Shown in pieces: positions 6,636 to 13,893 of a stretch of 13,893 nt of DNA. How positions within the stretch are numbered: the first letter of the stretch is position 1; the number at the start of each line of letters is the position of its first letter. This DNA comes from Candidatus Cloacimonadota bacterium (GTDB lineage Bacteria; Cloacimonadota; Cloacimonadia; Cloacimonadales; Cloacimonadaceae), in contig JAQVMI010000014.1 of NCBI GenBank assembly GCA_028703735.1, forward strand, positions 1 through 13,893, read 5' to 3'. The position numbers and the translations under genes are program-made. The notes beneath the pieces were generated by a model. It searched no databases, was not told the DNA's origin, and saw only the letters and a program-made list of their open reading frames with translations.

Positions 6636-7250
6636 AAAGCTGAGGATTAATTTACAAAGAGTAAAAGAGAAAAGAGAGATGTTCTTGCAAGGAACTGGCA
6701 TTATTAGCAACTGCGGAATCCGGCTTTCTACTATGTTTGCAATGGTCAAAAAAATCTGTGTAATTAGTGTAATTCGTGGAAAATAAAAAGCTGAGGATTA
6801 ATTTACAAAGAGTAAAAGAGAAAAGAGAAAAAAGAGAGATAGTTTTCAGGGGACAAGCATAGTTAGCAACTGAGGAATCCAGCATACTACTATGTTTGCA
6901 GTGGTCAAACAAATCTGTGTAATTAGTGTAATTCGTGGAAAAGAAAAAGCAGAGGATTGATTTACAAAGAGTAAAAGAAAAAAGAGAGATAGTTTTCAGG
7001 GGACAAGCATAGTTAGCAACTGAGGAATCCGGCGTTCTACTATGTTTGCAATGGTCAAAAAAAATCTGTTTAATTAGTGTAATTCGTGGAAAAGAGAAAG
7101 CAGAGGATTGATTTACAAAGAGTAAAAGAGAAAAAAGAGAGATAGTTTTTCAGGGGACAAGCATCGTTAGCAACTGAGGAATCCGGCATTCTACTACGTT
7201 TGCAGTGGTCAAAAAAATCTGTGAAATTAGTGTAATTCGTGGAAAAGAAA
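6636..7250. repeat. Tandem array of four direct ~150-160-bp units
   Basis: Units begin with AAAGCTGAGGATT or AAAGCAGAGGATT at about 6636, 6787, 6946 and 7097 (151, 159, 151 and 154 bases). A trailing fragment (AAACAGAG) starts at 7251. Each unit has a purine-rich stretch (ACAAAGAGTAAAAG with GAGA runs), then a middle with TTAGCAACTG and GGAATCC, then TGTTTGCARTGGTCAAA, then the AATCTGTGTAATTAGTGTAATTCGTGG block. Units 2-4 are close to each other; unit 1 is the most diverged in the middle, which suggests growth from the right side. Length differences fall in the purine runs, as expected from slippage. Open frames across it on the minus strand are by-products of the repeats. Confidence 0.95.
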
Positions 7251-7331
7251 AAACAGAGAAAAGTCTAACAACAGATGTAGCTGTGAGGGCTATTATATGG
7301 ATAATCAGGCTTTTAGCAGAAGCACTTGCGC

Positions 7332-7364
7332 CATCTGTGTTTTTTAATCTGTGGCATCTGTGGG
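7332..7364. repeat. Short ATCTGTG(G) direct repeats
   Basis: Three copies of ATCTGTG occur in 33 bases (7333, 7347 and 7356), two of them extended to ATCTGTGG. The same word is in every unit of the tandem array to the left. This resembles the dispersed ATCTGTGG-type intergenic repeats seen in many bacterial genomes; any function is unknown. Confidence 0.55.
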
Positions 7365-7410
7365 AAACATAACATTTGGGAATAACCACCCCGTTACACG
7401 CATCAATTAC

Positions 7411-7465
7411 GGAATCAATAAGGAATCAATAAGGACTTCATCCTTAATAATTCCTTATTGATTCC
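7411..7465. repeat. Long hairpin with 25-base arms
   Basis: Left arm 7411-7435 and right arm 7441-7465 pair over 25 positions with two mismatches around the loop CTTCA. The left arm is itself a near-tandem pair (GGAATCAATAA twice). On the plus strand no T-run follows. It lies about 100 bases upstream of dinB and could be an end structure of the plus-strand region, a palindromic mobile relic, or a regulator of readthrough into dinB. Confidence 0.8.
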
Positions 7466-7527
7466 TTGATTCAAGCAAGAGCATCCCGATTTTGAAGGGT
7501 AATCCCAGAAAGTGAGGCAAATTTCTC

Positions 7528-7555
7528 TTGACTCCATAGCAGTAGGCAATACACA
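7528..7555 (+). promoter_or_regulatory. Candidate dinB promoter with very short leader
   Basis: TTGACT (7528-7533) and TACACA (7550-7555) are spaced by 16 bases and would start the transcript only a few bases before ATG 7565. That agrees with the lack of any Shine-Dalgarno sequence there and hints at a leaderless or near-leaderless message. The -10 match is weak. No LexA-like palindrome is evident. Confidence 0.28.
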
Positions 7556-7564
7556 TGAAAATAT

Positions 7565-8626
7565 ATGAAGAAGATAATTCACATAGATATGGATGCCTAT
7601 TTTGCAGCAATAGAAATCCGCGAAGATCCCTCCCTAAAAGGGAAGTGCGTAATTGTGGGAGGTCCGCCCAATAGCCGGGGAGTGGTTTCCACCTGTTCCT
7701 ACGAAGCGCGAAAATATGGTATTCATAGTGGGATGAGCAGTTATCAAGCTTGGAATTTGTGTCCCCAGGCGGTATTTGTGCATTCGCATTTCAAATTATA
7801 CAAAGAGATATCTCAACAAGTGCGAGAGATATTTTACCAATGGACAGATCTTGTAGAGCCAATGAGTTTGGACGAAGCATATCTGGATGTTACCCAGAAC
7901 AAACAAGGCGAGCTATCCGCAGAAGCTATCGCCAGGGCTATAAAGCAGGAAATTTTTGACACCACAAAATTAACCTGCTCTGCCGGAGTATCTTATAACA
8001 AGTTTTTAGCCAAAATTGGCAGCGAGCTGAATAAACCCGATGGTTTAACCCTTATCCCTCCCGAAAAAGCCGCGGAGATTCTATTCAAACTTCCCATCGC
8101 AAAGTTTCATGGTATTGGTAAGGTTACCGCCGCAAGAATGCTAAAGCTGGGCATAAAGAATGGGGAAGACCTGTATAGGTATGAACTTAGGGACATGCTG
8201 AAGCTATTCGGGAAAGCCGGTTTCTTTTATTATCATGTGGTAAGAGGTATAGATAACCGCGAAATTATCACCGAGTTTGAGCCCAAATCCATTAGTTGCG
8301 AAAGTACTTTTGATACCGATATCGACAGCATGGACGAGCTTTTTGCAGTGCTGCGCAAGCTTTCAGAAAGGTTGGCTTCGCGTATGGCACAAAAATCCAT
8401 CAGCGGACAGAACGTGGTTTTGAAGCTTAAATACGATAATTTTGAGTATATTACCCGAAGCTGTAGTACCCGTGGTTCTGTGTGTGATCCCGAAACCCTT
8501 TACAAATATGGTGAGCAGTTGCTGGTGGCAAATTGGGAAAGCAGCCGCAAAGTTCGCCTTTTGGGTTTGGGAGTTGGAAAGCTGGATAATGCAGGAGATT
8601 GCGAACAGCTAAGTATTCCGCTTTAA
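7565..8626 (+). CDS. dinB: DNA polymerase IV (Y-family translesion polymerase)
   Basis: The protein has 353 residues, against 351 in the Escherichia coli enzyme. It copies damaged DNA with low fidelity and without proofreading. Catalytic residues are in place: D8 in HIDMDAYF, and D103 and E104 in MSLDEAYLD. F13 is at the position of the steric gate that keeps out ribonucleotides. The thumb region shows FHGIGKVTAARMLKLGI (helix-hairpin-helix, around 178-194), and the little-finger domain begins near SISCESTFD. The last residues, EQLSIPL, match the C-terminal QLxxxL-type peptide that binds the sliding clamp. ATG 7565 is set by family alignment; no ribosome binding site is seen. The gene end overlaps the convergent permease gene by 18 bases. 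The family is often SOS-controlled, but no operator is recognisable here. Confidence 0.97.
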   Translation: MKKIIHIDMDAYFAAIEIREDPSLKGKCVIVGGPPNSRGVVSTCSYEARKYGIHSGMSSYQAWNLCPQAVFVHSHFKLYKEISQQVREIFYQWTDLVEPMSLDEAYLDVTQNKQGELSAEAIARAIKQEIFDTTKLTCSAGVSYNKFLAKIGSELNKPDGLTLIPPEKAAEILFKLPIAKFHGIGKVTAARMLKLGIKNGEDLYRYELRDMLKLFGKAGFFYYHVVRGIDNREIITEFEPKSISCESTFDTDIDSMDELFAVLRKLSERLASRMAQKSISGQNVVLKLKYDNFEYITRSCSTRGSVCDPETLYKYGEQLLVANWESSRKVRLLGLGVGKLDNAGDCEQLSIPL

Positions 8627-9538
8627 GAACCCCAAGCCACCTTTTTGCACAATATTGCTAAATACTATCAATCCCAATCCCGCAAATGTGGCAGGATGGA
8701 TGCTTTCACCCAGAACCTTTGCAATGAAAATAAGGGATAAAAAGGGGGTGATAAATACCAGATTAGAGATTTTTGCCGTATTATCAGAATATTCCAAAGC
8801 CTTGTACCATAAAAGAAAGGTTAAGCCCATTTCGAAAATGCCAACATAAATACCGCCCAAAACTCCCCGGAATATATCTGCCTGTGGAACAAAGAGGCTA
8901 ATCTTGCCAAAAGTGACAAAACAGGCTATCAAGGCAAAGCCCACCAAGAAATTATAGAACAATTTCTGAAGTGCGGGACGGCTATCCTTTAAGCTAATAA
9001 TCCAATACAATGCCCAAACAACCGAAGTGAAAACTGCCAGAAAAGAGGCAATGGGATCATCGAACTGCAAAGAATCCAGCCTCCCTTTTGTAGAGATTAT
9101 CAAAACCCCAAAAAAACTGAGGAGTAAGGCTGCCAAATCCATTAGGCGAAATCTTTCTTTTAACAGCCAAATGCTAAAAAGTGCCAATACAATAGCCCAA
9201 GTGTAGTTCAAAGCCTGTGCTTCCTGTGCACGCAAGCGCGAATATGCCTCGAAAAGCACCAGATAATAAACGAAAGGATTCAGCATTCCTGCGGGTAGGG
9301 ATTTTACTATGTTTCGCCCCAAAGATGGTAATAGCCGGGAATATGGCTGTTTTTTTTTGCTACCGGAGAATAGATTGGCAACAGCCAAAAGCAGCAAGGC
9401 TGTTAACGAGGCAAAAAATAGCAAGCCCACCGGACTTAACTGCTGTAAGCTAAGTTTAAACGCAGTGCTGATGGTAGACCAGGCAAGAATCGCCAGCATT
9501 GCATACAGATAAGCTATTTGTTGATGTTGTAGTTTCAT
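8609..9538 (-). CDS. DMT-superfamily permease with two EamA domains
   Basis: The protein has 309 residues in the inner membrane. About ten hydrophobic helices are visible, arranged as two five-helix EamA repeats. The first begins AYLYAMLAILAWSTISTAFKL (9-29) and the second near FLAVFTSVVWALYWIISLK. A conserved proline and acidic pattern is seen in FITPFLSLIFIAKVLGESIHP near the end, which is the usual P-x-E-x-x-x-x-x-x-LGE-like segment of this family. Members export metabolites such as amino acids or nucleobases, but substrate cannot be predicted. The tail is short and basic. The start ATG 9538 has no clear Shine-Dalgarno sequence, yet later methionines would cut into the first helix. A terminator for the gene upstream lies just before it, so it probably has its own promoter. 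Confidence 0.9.
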   Translation of the reverse strand: MKLQHQQIAYLYAMLAILAWSTISTAFKLSLQQLSPVGLLFFASLTALLLLAVANLFSGSKKKQPYSRLLPSLGRNIVKSLPAGMLNPFVYYLVLFEAYSRLRAQEAQALNYTWAIVLALFSIWLLKERFRLMDLAALLLSFFGVLIISTKGRLDSLQFDDPIASFLAVFTSVVWALYWIISLKDSRPALQKLFYNFLVGFALIACFVTFGKISLFVPQADIFRGVLGGIYVGIFEMGLTFLLWYKALEYSDNTAKISNLVFITPFLSLIFIAKVLGESIHPATFAGLGLIVFSNIVQKGGLGFLKRNT

Positions 9539-9552
9539 TTCTGTCGTGGGCT

Positions 9553-9598
9553 AAAAAACATCACCCTGTCCGGATCATTTGGGATCAGAACAGGGTGA
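9553..9598 (-). terminator. Rho-independent terminator of the TPR lipoprotein gene
   Basis: On the minus strand, TCACCCTGT (9598-9590) pairs perfectly with ACAGGGTGA (9569-9561). Partial inner pairing around GATC extends the stem, and TG plus six T (9558-9553) follow at once. It lies about 50 bases after the stop of the lipoprotein gene and 15 bases before the permease start. Confidence 0.82.
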
Positions 9599-9646
9599 CA
9601 CAAAGCAATTTGGTTTCCGGATTGCCGGATTTGCCTTTTAAAACCA

Positions 9647-10732
9647 TTAGGGCATAGTTTTATATATTGCTGCGTATTTACTTTCGAGGGATTTGTTATT
9701 GGTTTTCTGAGCAGCAAAGATAATGTATTGAACGGGGAATTTGTTAGCTTTATCCCAATTGTGCCATTTCTCTGCATAGAAAATCAGATCACGATAATCT
9801 TCTTTTTCCTGCAGGATAAGCAGGATATCTTCGAAATCCTTCACATCTGTTCTGCGGTCTATAAGCTGCTTTAAATAAACTAATGCCTGAGTTTTATCGT
9901 TCATTTTTAAGGAAATTGAATAGGCATTATCCACCAGATCGACATTCGTAGGATCAAGCTCCATAGCCATTTGAGTAGCAGCCATAGCTTTGGTGAATTC
10001 TCCCAATTCGAAATAGCAGGCAGAAATATTCACGATGTTGGTTACATCACGGGGAATCTGTGGACGGGCTCTTTCGAAGTATTTAACAGCCTCGGTGTAA
10101 TTCTCTTTGTTGTAATAGAATGCACCAAGTTCTAAGAGGGCTTCCAGCTTGTCAGGATTATCCTTGATAAGTGTAAGCAGAATTTGCTCTGCTTTTGCAT
10201 CATTCTTCAGCTCTTTCAGGTAAATCTCTTTAAGCTGAATCAAAGGTTCTGTGCGTGAAGGCTCTAACTTGCTGGTAAGCTCGAAAAGCTCCATGGCTTT
10301 GGCAGTATTCCCGTTTTTCAGCTCTATTGTAGCCACTTCGTATATACGAACCCAACTGCTTTCCTTGCGTTTCTTCATGTCCCGCAGATCAATCTTTTCT
10401 TGGTCGGTAATCTCCGGATAGCTTTCTGTGATGGCGATTGCCTTGGTGTAATACTCGAATGCCAAATTGCTGAATTCCACCTTTCTTTCTACAAAGAGCT
10501 CGCCTTTACGCAAATTTATATCTGCCAAACGGCGAAGCGCAACAGCATGTTCTGGATTATCGGTAAGAACCTTGGTGTAATACTTTTCTGCTTGTTCCAC
10601 ATTTTGTTGAGCATAATAAACATTGGCGGTCTTAAAATCCACATTCCCCTGAGGACTAAGTTTCTGGCGCGCTGTAGAGCATGCCGAGATAAGCAACAAT
10701 AGTGCTATAGTAAAGAATATCAGCTTTTTCAT
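9647..10732 (-). CDS. TPR-repeat lipoprotein
   Basis: The protein has 361 residues. The N-terminus MKKLIFFTIALLLLISACS is a lipoprotein signal with the lipidated cysteine at residue 18. The rest is a chain of tetratricopeptide helix pairs: YYAQQNVEQAEKYYTKVLTDNP near 39-60, then EYYTKAIAI, TAKAMELFELTSKLEPS, AKAEQILLTLIKDNPDKLEALLELG, YTEAVKYFERARP, and FTKAMAATQMAMELDPTNVDL. TPR lipoproteins usually act as scaffolds at the outer-membrane inner face or in the periplasm, for example in envelope assembly, but no partner is encoded nearby. The start ATG 10732 is well supported by AGGAGA eight bases upstream. It is a single transcription unit with its own promoter and terminator. Alternative assignment to a named complex (BamD, PilF) is not supported by the sequence or context. 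Confidence 0.9.
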   Translation of the reverse strand: MKKLIFFTIALLLLISACSTARQKLSPQGNVDFKTANVYYAQQNVEQAEKYYTKVLTDNPEHAVALRRLADINLRKGELFVERKVEFSNLAFEYYTKAIAITESYPEITDQEKIDLRDMKKRKESSWVRIYEVATIELKNGNTAKAMELFELTSKLEPSRTEPLIQLKEIYLKELKNDAKAEQILLTLIKDNPDKLEALLELGAFYYNKENYTEAVKYFERARPQIPRDVTNIVNISACYFELGEFTKAMAATQMAMELDPTNVDLVDNAYSISLKMNDKTQALVYLKQLIDRRTDVKDFEDILLILQEKEDYRDLIFYAEKWHNWDKANKFPVQYIIFAAQKTNNKSLESKYAAIYKTMP

Positions 10733-10766
10733 GCAGTTTTCTCCTGTTCAATATACATTTATTCAC

Positions 10767-10794
10767 ACAATATTATGCCTTGCATATAAGTCAA
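10767..10794 (-). promoter_or_regulatory. Candidate sigma-70-type promoter of the TPR lipoprotein gene
   Basis: On the minus strand TTGACT (10794-10789) and TATTGT (10772-10767) are separated by 16 bases. Transcription would start near 10760, giving a leader of about 28 bases containing the AGGAGA ribosome binding site. Confidence 0.5.
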
Positions 10795-10932
10795 GATTTT
10801 TTCGTGATTTGCCGAAAATATCTGATGAGAGACTGTTTTAAAATCTCAATCTATGGCTGTTGTTAGGGCAAAGGTCACTGTTTAGAACATATAGTATAGC
10901 CAGCTTAACTAATTTATGCCATTAGAGTTATC

Positions 10933-11142
10933 TATTTTGCTCACTTTCATTACGAGTGGGCAACTTTAGTCATTCCGGACTTGATCCGGAATCCACTTTT
11001 TCAAACCACCTCTTGGTTTTGATGTAATATGTTGTTTAACAGAATGTTATCACTGGAACATACCAAGGACTGGATTCCTGCCTTCGCAGGAATGACAAGT
11101 CGAAAAAAACTCTACCCACTCGTATTAAAAGTGAGCCAAAAA
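10933..11142. mobile_element. MITE-like nested palindromic element
   Basis: The outer arms (about 10933-10968 and 11106-11142) are imperfect inverted repeats sharing GCTCACTTT and ACGAGTGGG. Inside them sit two inverted modules. 10969-10995 begins GTCATTCC and carries the perfect hairpin ATTCCGGA-CTTGA-TCCGGAAT. 11071-11096 ends GGAATGAC and carries ATTCCTGC-CTTC-GCAGGAAT. The centre is AT-rich and codes for nothing evident. The whole is about 210 bases, so a non-autonomous palindromic element is the likely nature. GTCATTCC...GGAATCCA-type modules are dispersed in many bacterial genomes. No target-site duplication could be fixed. Confidence 0.65.
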
Positions 11143-11254
11143 ATCTACTGCTGATTATGAAACTGGTTGGAAGACGCTGGATTCCACGAAGCCGCTAAGA
11201 TATTGTTAGCAATAAAGATAGAGAATGCTTCATCGACTCCTGGCTTGCACGATC
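11143..11254. other. Region downstream of the RND permease gene
   Basis: No gene is seen. A small inverted repeat, GCTAA...TTAGC, lies near 11193-11209 and a partial CTGGATTCCACGAAG word, related to the repeat modules on the left, at about 11177-11191. No convincing terminator for the permease gene was found. Confidence 0.3.
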
Positions 11255-13893
11255 CTAAACTTTTTTCCTGTGTAGCCCTTCTTCAAAATAAGAATAAACC
11301 ACAGGAATGATGATAAGAGTAATAAGAGTAGAGCTTATCATCCCTCCTAAAACTGCTCTTGCCAAAGGTGCTTGAGCTTCACCGCCTTCTCCTAAACCTA
11401 TAGCCATGGGAAGCATGCCCAGAACAGTTGCCAAAGCCGTCATCAAAATGGGGCGTAGCCTTCTGCGTCCTGCTTCTTCTATTGCTTCCCGAACAGGCAT
11501 TTTGTCCCTTCGCCGCAAGAGATTTGTGGTATCAACTAATAATATGGCATTGTTTACCACTATTCCACCCAACATTATACACCCTATGTAGGATTGGATA
11601 TTAAAGGTTGTGCCGGTAAGAAACAGTGCTAAAGCTACCCCAATTACCGCCAAAGGCACAGAAAACATCACAATAAAAGGGTCTTTCAACGATTCATACT
11701 GGCTTGCCATCACCATATAAATTAAAACTAAAGCCAGGGCAAAGCCTACCATCAGTTCTTTGAAAGATTTCTGTTGCTCTTTGTAGTCACCCGCAATTTC
11801 CACATTGAAGCCTGTAGGCACAGGAATCTCATCCAATTTTGCCTGAATATCCTTTATCACTTCTCCCAGGCTTCTTTCGCTTAGGTTTGCGGAAACATCG
11901 ATCATGCGTTCCTGATCCACCCTTTCTATCACTGTGGAGCTTTGGCTTTGCTCAATTTTCACTACGTTTCGCAGCACAATTGGCTGTCCTGCAGAATTGG
12001 TTATGGATAAATCCAATACCTCATTCAATGGCAAGTTTTCTGCCTCATTAATCCTTACTACCAAAGGATATTCCTTCCCCTGATCAATAAAATCGCCAGA
12101 ACTGCTTCCCGAAAGCACAGTTTCCAGCATGCCTGCTATTTGCTGAACCGATAAACCCAATTCAGCAGCTTTGTTGCGGTCTATCAAAACCAAATCTTCC
12201 GGTGCTCCGGCAGAACGGCTGAGATTTGCATCTGTAATTCCATCCACAGATTCCACTGCCATCAGAATTTGGGCTGCTAATTTCTGAGCCATTTCCGAAT
12301 CGTGCCCTCGCACTTCAATTTCAATTCTGCCACCTCCACCACCTAAAACTCGGTTCATTTGATTATTTGTGGCAGTCCGAACCCGAACTTTTACACCGGC
12401 AATATTCCTCAAGAGCTTGCGGATTTCACCTGAAACAGCTTCGTCAGACCTGTTTCGTTGTGATCTGGATACCAAACTAATGCGCATTTGTGCTGTATTA
12501 GAAGAACTGGCACCCCAGCCTCCACCTCCCACACTGGCAACTATATTGGTAATCTCGGGTATTTTGGCAATTCTGCTTTCCACCAGCTTCATTTTGCTAT
12601 CCATAATTTCCAAACGCGTCCCGGCTTCCATATCCAAATTTACTCTAATCTCACCTTCATCAGCCACAGGCATTAATTCTGAACCGATAAAAGGGACTAA
12701 TAAAATGGAACCCACCAGCAGGATAATGGCTATTAAGGATACCATAAACCGATGATCCAGCGCATAGGAAAGCATTACTTTAAACCTTTGCTCCATGGTA
12801 TGCAGGATGTTACCAATTCTCTCGAACATGCGTTTGCGGATGTTTCGGCTATTTACCTTTGGCACAGAACTGATCGAAACCATTCTGCTGGATAACATGG
12901 GAACCAAAGTTAAAGCTGTAACCAACGAACAAGCCAAAGAAAATACTATCACATAAGCAAGCTGTTTAAACATGATCCCCGTCATCCCCTGCATAAATAT
13001 CAAGGGAAGAAAAACTACCACAGAAGTTAAGGTGCTGGCTATTATAGGAGGTGTAACCTCTTCCGCACCAAAAACAGCAGCCTCAATCGGGTCTTTACCC
13101 AGCTCTCTATGCCGGAAAATGTTTTCCAGCACCACGATAGAATTATCCAACAATTGCCCAATCCCCAATGCCAAAGCACCCAGGGTCATCAGGTTCAAAG
13201 TGAAACCATTAAAGTATAGCAAGCCAAAGGTTGCCATCACCGAAATTGGGATAGCAGCGGCAATAACGATGGTGCTTTTAAGATTCCGAAGAAATATCAG
13301 CAGGATAAGCACTGCCAGGATTCCGCCTTCCAGGGCAGAACGGGTAACATTATTTATGGATTGGCTAATGTAAACAGAGGTATCCATTAGCGGAATCACC
13401 TTTACCTGCGGAATACTGCGGTTAATATCTTCCAAAGCATTAATCACACCCTTCGCAACTTTCACGGTATTGGTTCCGGATTGCTTATTTACCGAGATCT
13501 GGATACCCGGCTTTTGATTTATGCGAACAAGGCGCGTAACCTTGCTGGAAGATTCTTCCACAATGGCTATATCTTTAAGTGCAATGGAAGTCCCTTGCCG
13601 ATTCAGCACAATGGTGTTTCGCAATTCATCCAGATTTTCAAACACACCGGGAACCCGAACAGTTATCTGATAGTTACCTCTATAAACAGTTCCTGCAGGG
13701 ATATTTACATTAGCACTGCGAATCTGGCCGATAACCTGATCCAAGGGTATTTTAAGCGCTTTAAGTTTAAGTGCATCTATGTTGATGTGAACTTCACGGG
13801 TTAATCCACCCATAACATTTACACCTGCAACTCCGGCAACCCTTTCCAAACGGTAGCTAACCTGTTCATCGATCAGTTTCCTTAGGGCAAGAG
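11255..13893 (-). CDS. RND (HAE1-type) multidrug efflux permease, N-terminus outside window
   Basis: About 879 residues are visible to the C-terminus; the frame stays open to the right edge (ALRKLIDEQVSYRLERV before the first part), so about 155-160 N-terminal residues are missing. It is an inner-membrane proton-driven pump of the AcrB type that works with a membrane-fusion protein and an outer-membrane channel. Seen in order are a porter-domain piece, helices from ALEGGILAVLILLIFL, TM4 with LGIGQLLDNSIVVLENIFRH, the long second periplasmic region, TM10 with GGIVVNNAILLVD, and RRRLRPILMTALATVLGMLP near the end. Compared with AcrB, the residues matching D407, R971 and T978 are kept, while D408 and K940 positions are N, as is common in HAE1 relatives. 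The glycine-rich VLGGGGGRIEIEVRG and VGGGGWGASSSN segments are typical too. Substrate is unknown, and partner genes, if linked, lie outside on the right. Confidence 0.95.
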   Translation of the reverse strand, partial: LALRKLIDEQVSYRLERVAGVAGVNVMGGLTREVHINIDALKLKALKIPLDQVIGQIRSANVNIPAGTVYRGNYQITVRVPGVFENLDELRNTIVLNRQGTSIALKDIAIVEESSSKVTRLVRINQKPGIQISVNKQSGTNTVKVAKGVINALEDINRSIPQVKVIPLMDTSVYISQSINNVTRSALEGGILAVLILLIFLRNLKSTIVIAAAIPISVMATFGLLYFNGFTLNLMTLGALALGIGQLLDNSIVVLENIFRHRELGKDPIEAAVFGAEEVTPPIIASTLTSVVVFLPLIFMQGMTGIMFKQLAYVIVFSLACSLVTALTLVPMLSSRMVSISSVPKVNSRNIRKRMFERIGNILHTMEQRFKVMLSYALDHRFMVSLIAIILLVGSILLVPFIGSELMPVADEGEIRVNLDMEAGTRLEIMDSKMKLVESRIAKIPEITNIVASVGGGGWGASSSNTAQMRISLVSRSQRNRSDEAVSGEIRKLLRNIAGVKVRVRTATNNQMNRVLGGGGGRIEIEVRGHDSEMAQKLAAQILMAVESVDGITDANLSRSAGAPEDLVLIDRNKAAELGLSVQQIAGMLETVLSGSSSGDFIDQGKEYPLVVRINEAENLPLNEVLDLSITNSAGQPIVLRNVVKIEQSQSSTVIERVDQERMIDVSANLSERSLGEVIKDIQAKLDEIPVPTGFNVEIAGDYKEQQKSFKELMVGFALALVLIYMVMASQYESLKDPFIVMFSVPLAVIGVALALFLTGTTFNIQSYIGCIMLGGIVVNNAILLVDTTNLLRRRDKMPVREAIEEAGRRRLRPILMTALATVLGMLPMAIGLGEGGEAQAPLARAVLGGMISSTLITLIIIPVVYSYFEEGLHRKKV

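Noticed and set aside
6636..7250. CRISPR array
   Set aside because: The repeated unit is about 150-160 bases and nearly identical throughout, with no short repeat/variable spacer alternation and no cas genes nearby.
7332..7364. A structured RNA or attachment site in the ATCTGTGG repeats
   Set aside because: There are only short direct repeats with no inverted structure, integrase gene or tRNA target nearby.
6652..7389. Minus-strand reading frames with NYTNYTDFFDHCKH-type repeats
   Set aside because: They arise only because the tandem DNA units lack stops in that frame. No ribosome binding site is present, and the frame changes with indels between units.
7481..7564. LexA/SOS operator for dinB
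   Set aside because: No palindrome resembling known LexA boxes lies near the candidate promoter, although SOS boxes of this lineage are not known to me.
9535..9777. Minus-strand frame overlapping the lipoprotein 3' end and the terminator
   Set aside because: It runs out of frame through the TPR coding region and across the terminator, which argues against translation.
12369..12755. Plus-strand frame antisense to the RND permease
   Set aside because: Long antisense frames are common opposite RND genes, and this one has a low-complexity composition and no start signals.

Overview
The window looks like a chromosomal segment of a moderately AT-rich Gram-negative bacterium of the Fibrobacteres-Chlorobi-Bacteroidetes supergroup, most plausibly a Cloacimonadota (WWE1)-type organism. 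The case rests on a secreted protein with a type IX secretion C-terminal sorting domain (YPNPF at its start, GIYLYQL and a KKLVLLK end), an outer-membrane-type TPR lipoprotein, and many dispersed intergenic repeats. The phylum assignment is an inference from protein style, not from a marker gene.

Layout. Bases 1-200 hold an unassigned short membrane-protein reading frame or gene remnant. A minus-strand REP-associated (IS200-like, HUH/Y1) transposase lies at 180-645 and is broken by one frameshift in a six-T run. Just upstream of it (762-999) lie five REP-like palindromes, two of which form a perfect 28-bp inverted pair. A minus-strand nitroreductase follows (1074-1961). Next comes a plus-strand type IX secreted protein (2301-3548), whose 5' region (leader, ribosome binding site and signal peptide) is repeated as a 237-bp direct copy at 3786-4023. 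That second copy ends after the signal peptide, close to the end of purE. The purK-purE pair (5693 to 4051, minus) supplies the two-step carboxylation of AIR in purine synthesis.

A small exported protein of unknown function (6030-6509) is followed by about 1 kb without genes. That kilobase holds four direct tandem units of about 150-160 bp and a strong 25-bp-arm hairpin. Then come DNA polymerase IV (dinB, 7565-8626, plus) and, convergent and overlapping it by 18 bp, an EamA/DMT-family permease (9538 to 8609, minus). A TPR lipoprotein (10732 to 9647, minus) has a recognisable promoter and a rho-independent terminator. A gap of about 520 bp carries a MITE-like nested palindrome (10933-11142). 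The right edge is the C-terminal ~85% of an RND (HAE1-type) efflux permease on the minus strand, with its N-terminus outside the window.

Apart from purK-purE, the genes look like independent transcription units. The unusual content is in the intergenic DNA: a decayed REP/RAYT pair, a partial duplication of a secreted-protein leader, a tandem array and a palindromic element. I do not see a clear new multi-gene system; the REP/RAYT locus and the duplicated signal-peptide cassette deserve the most attention.
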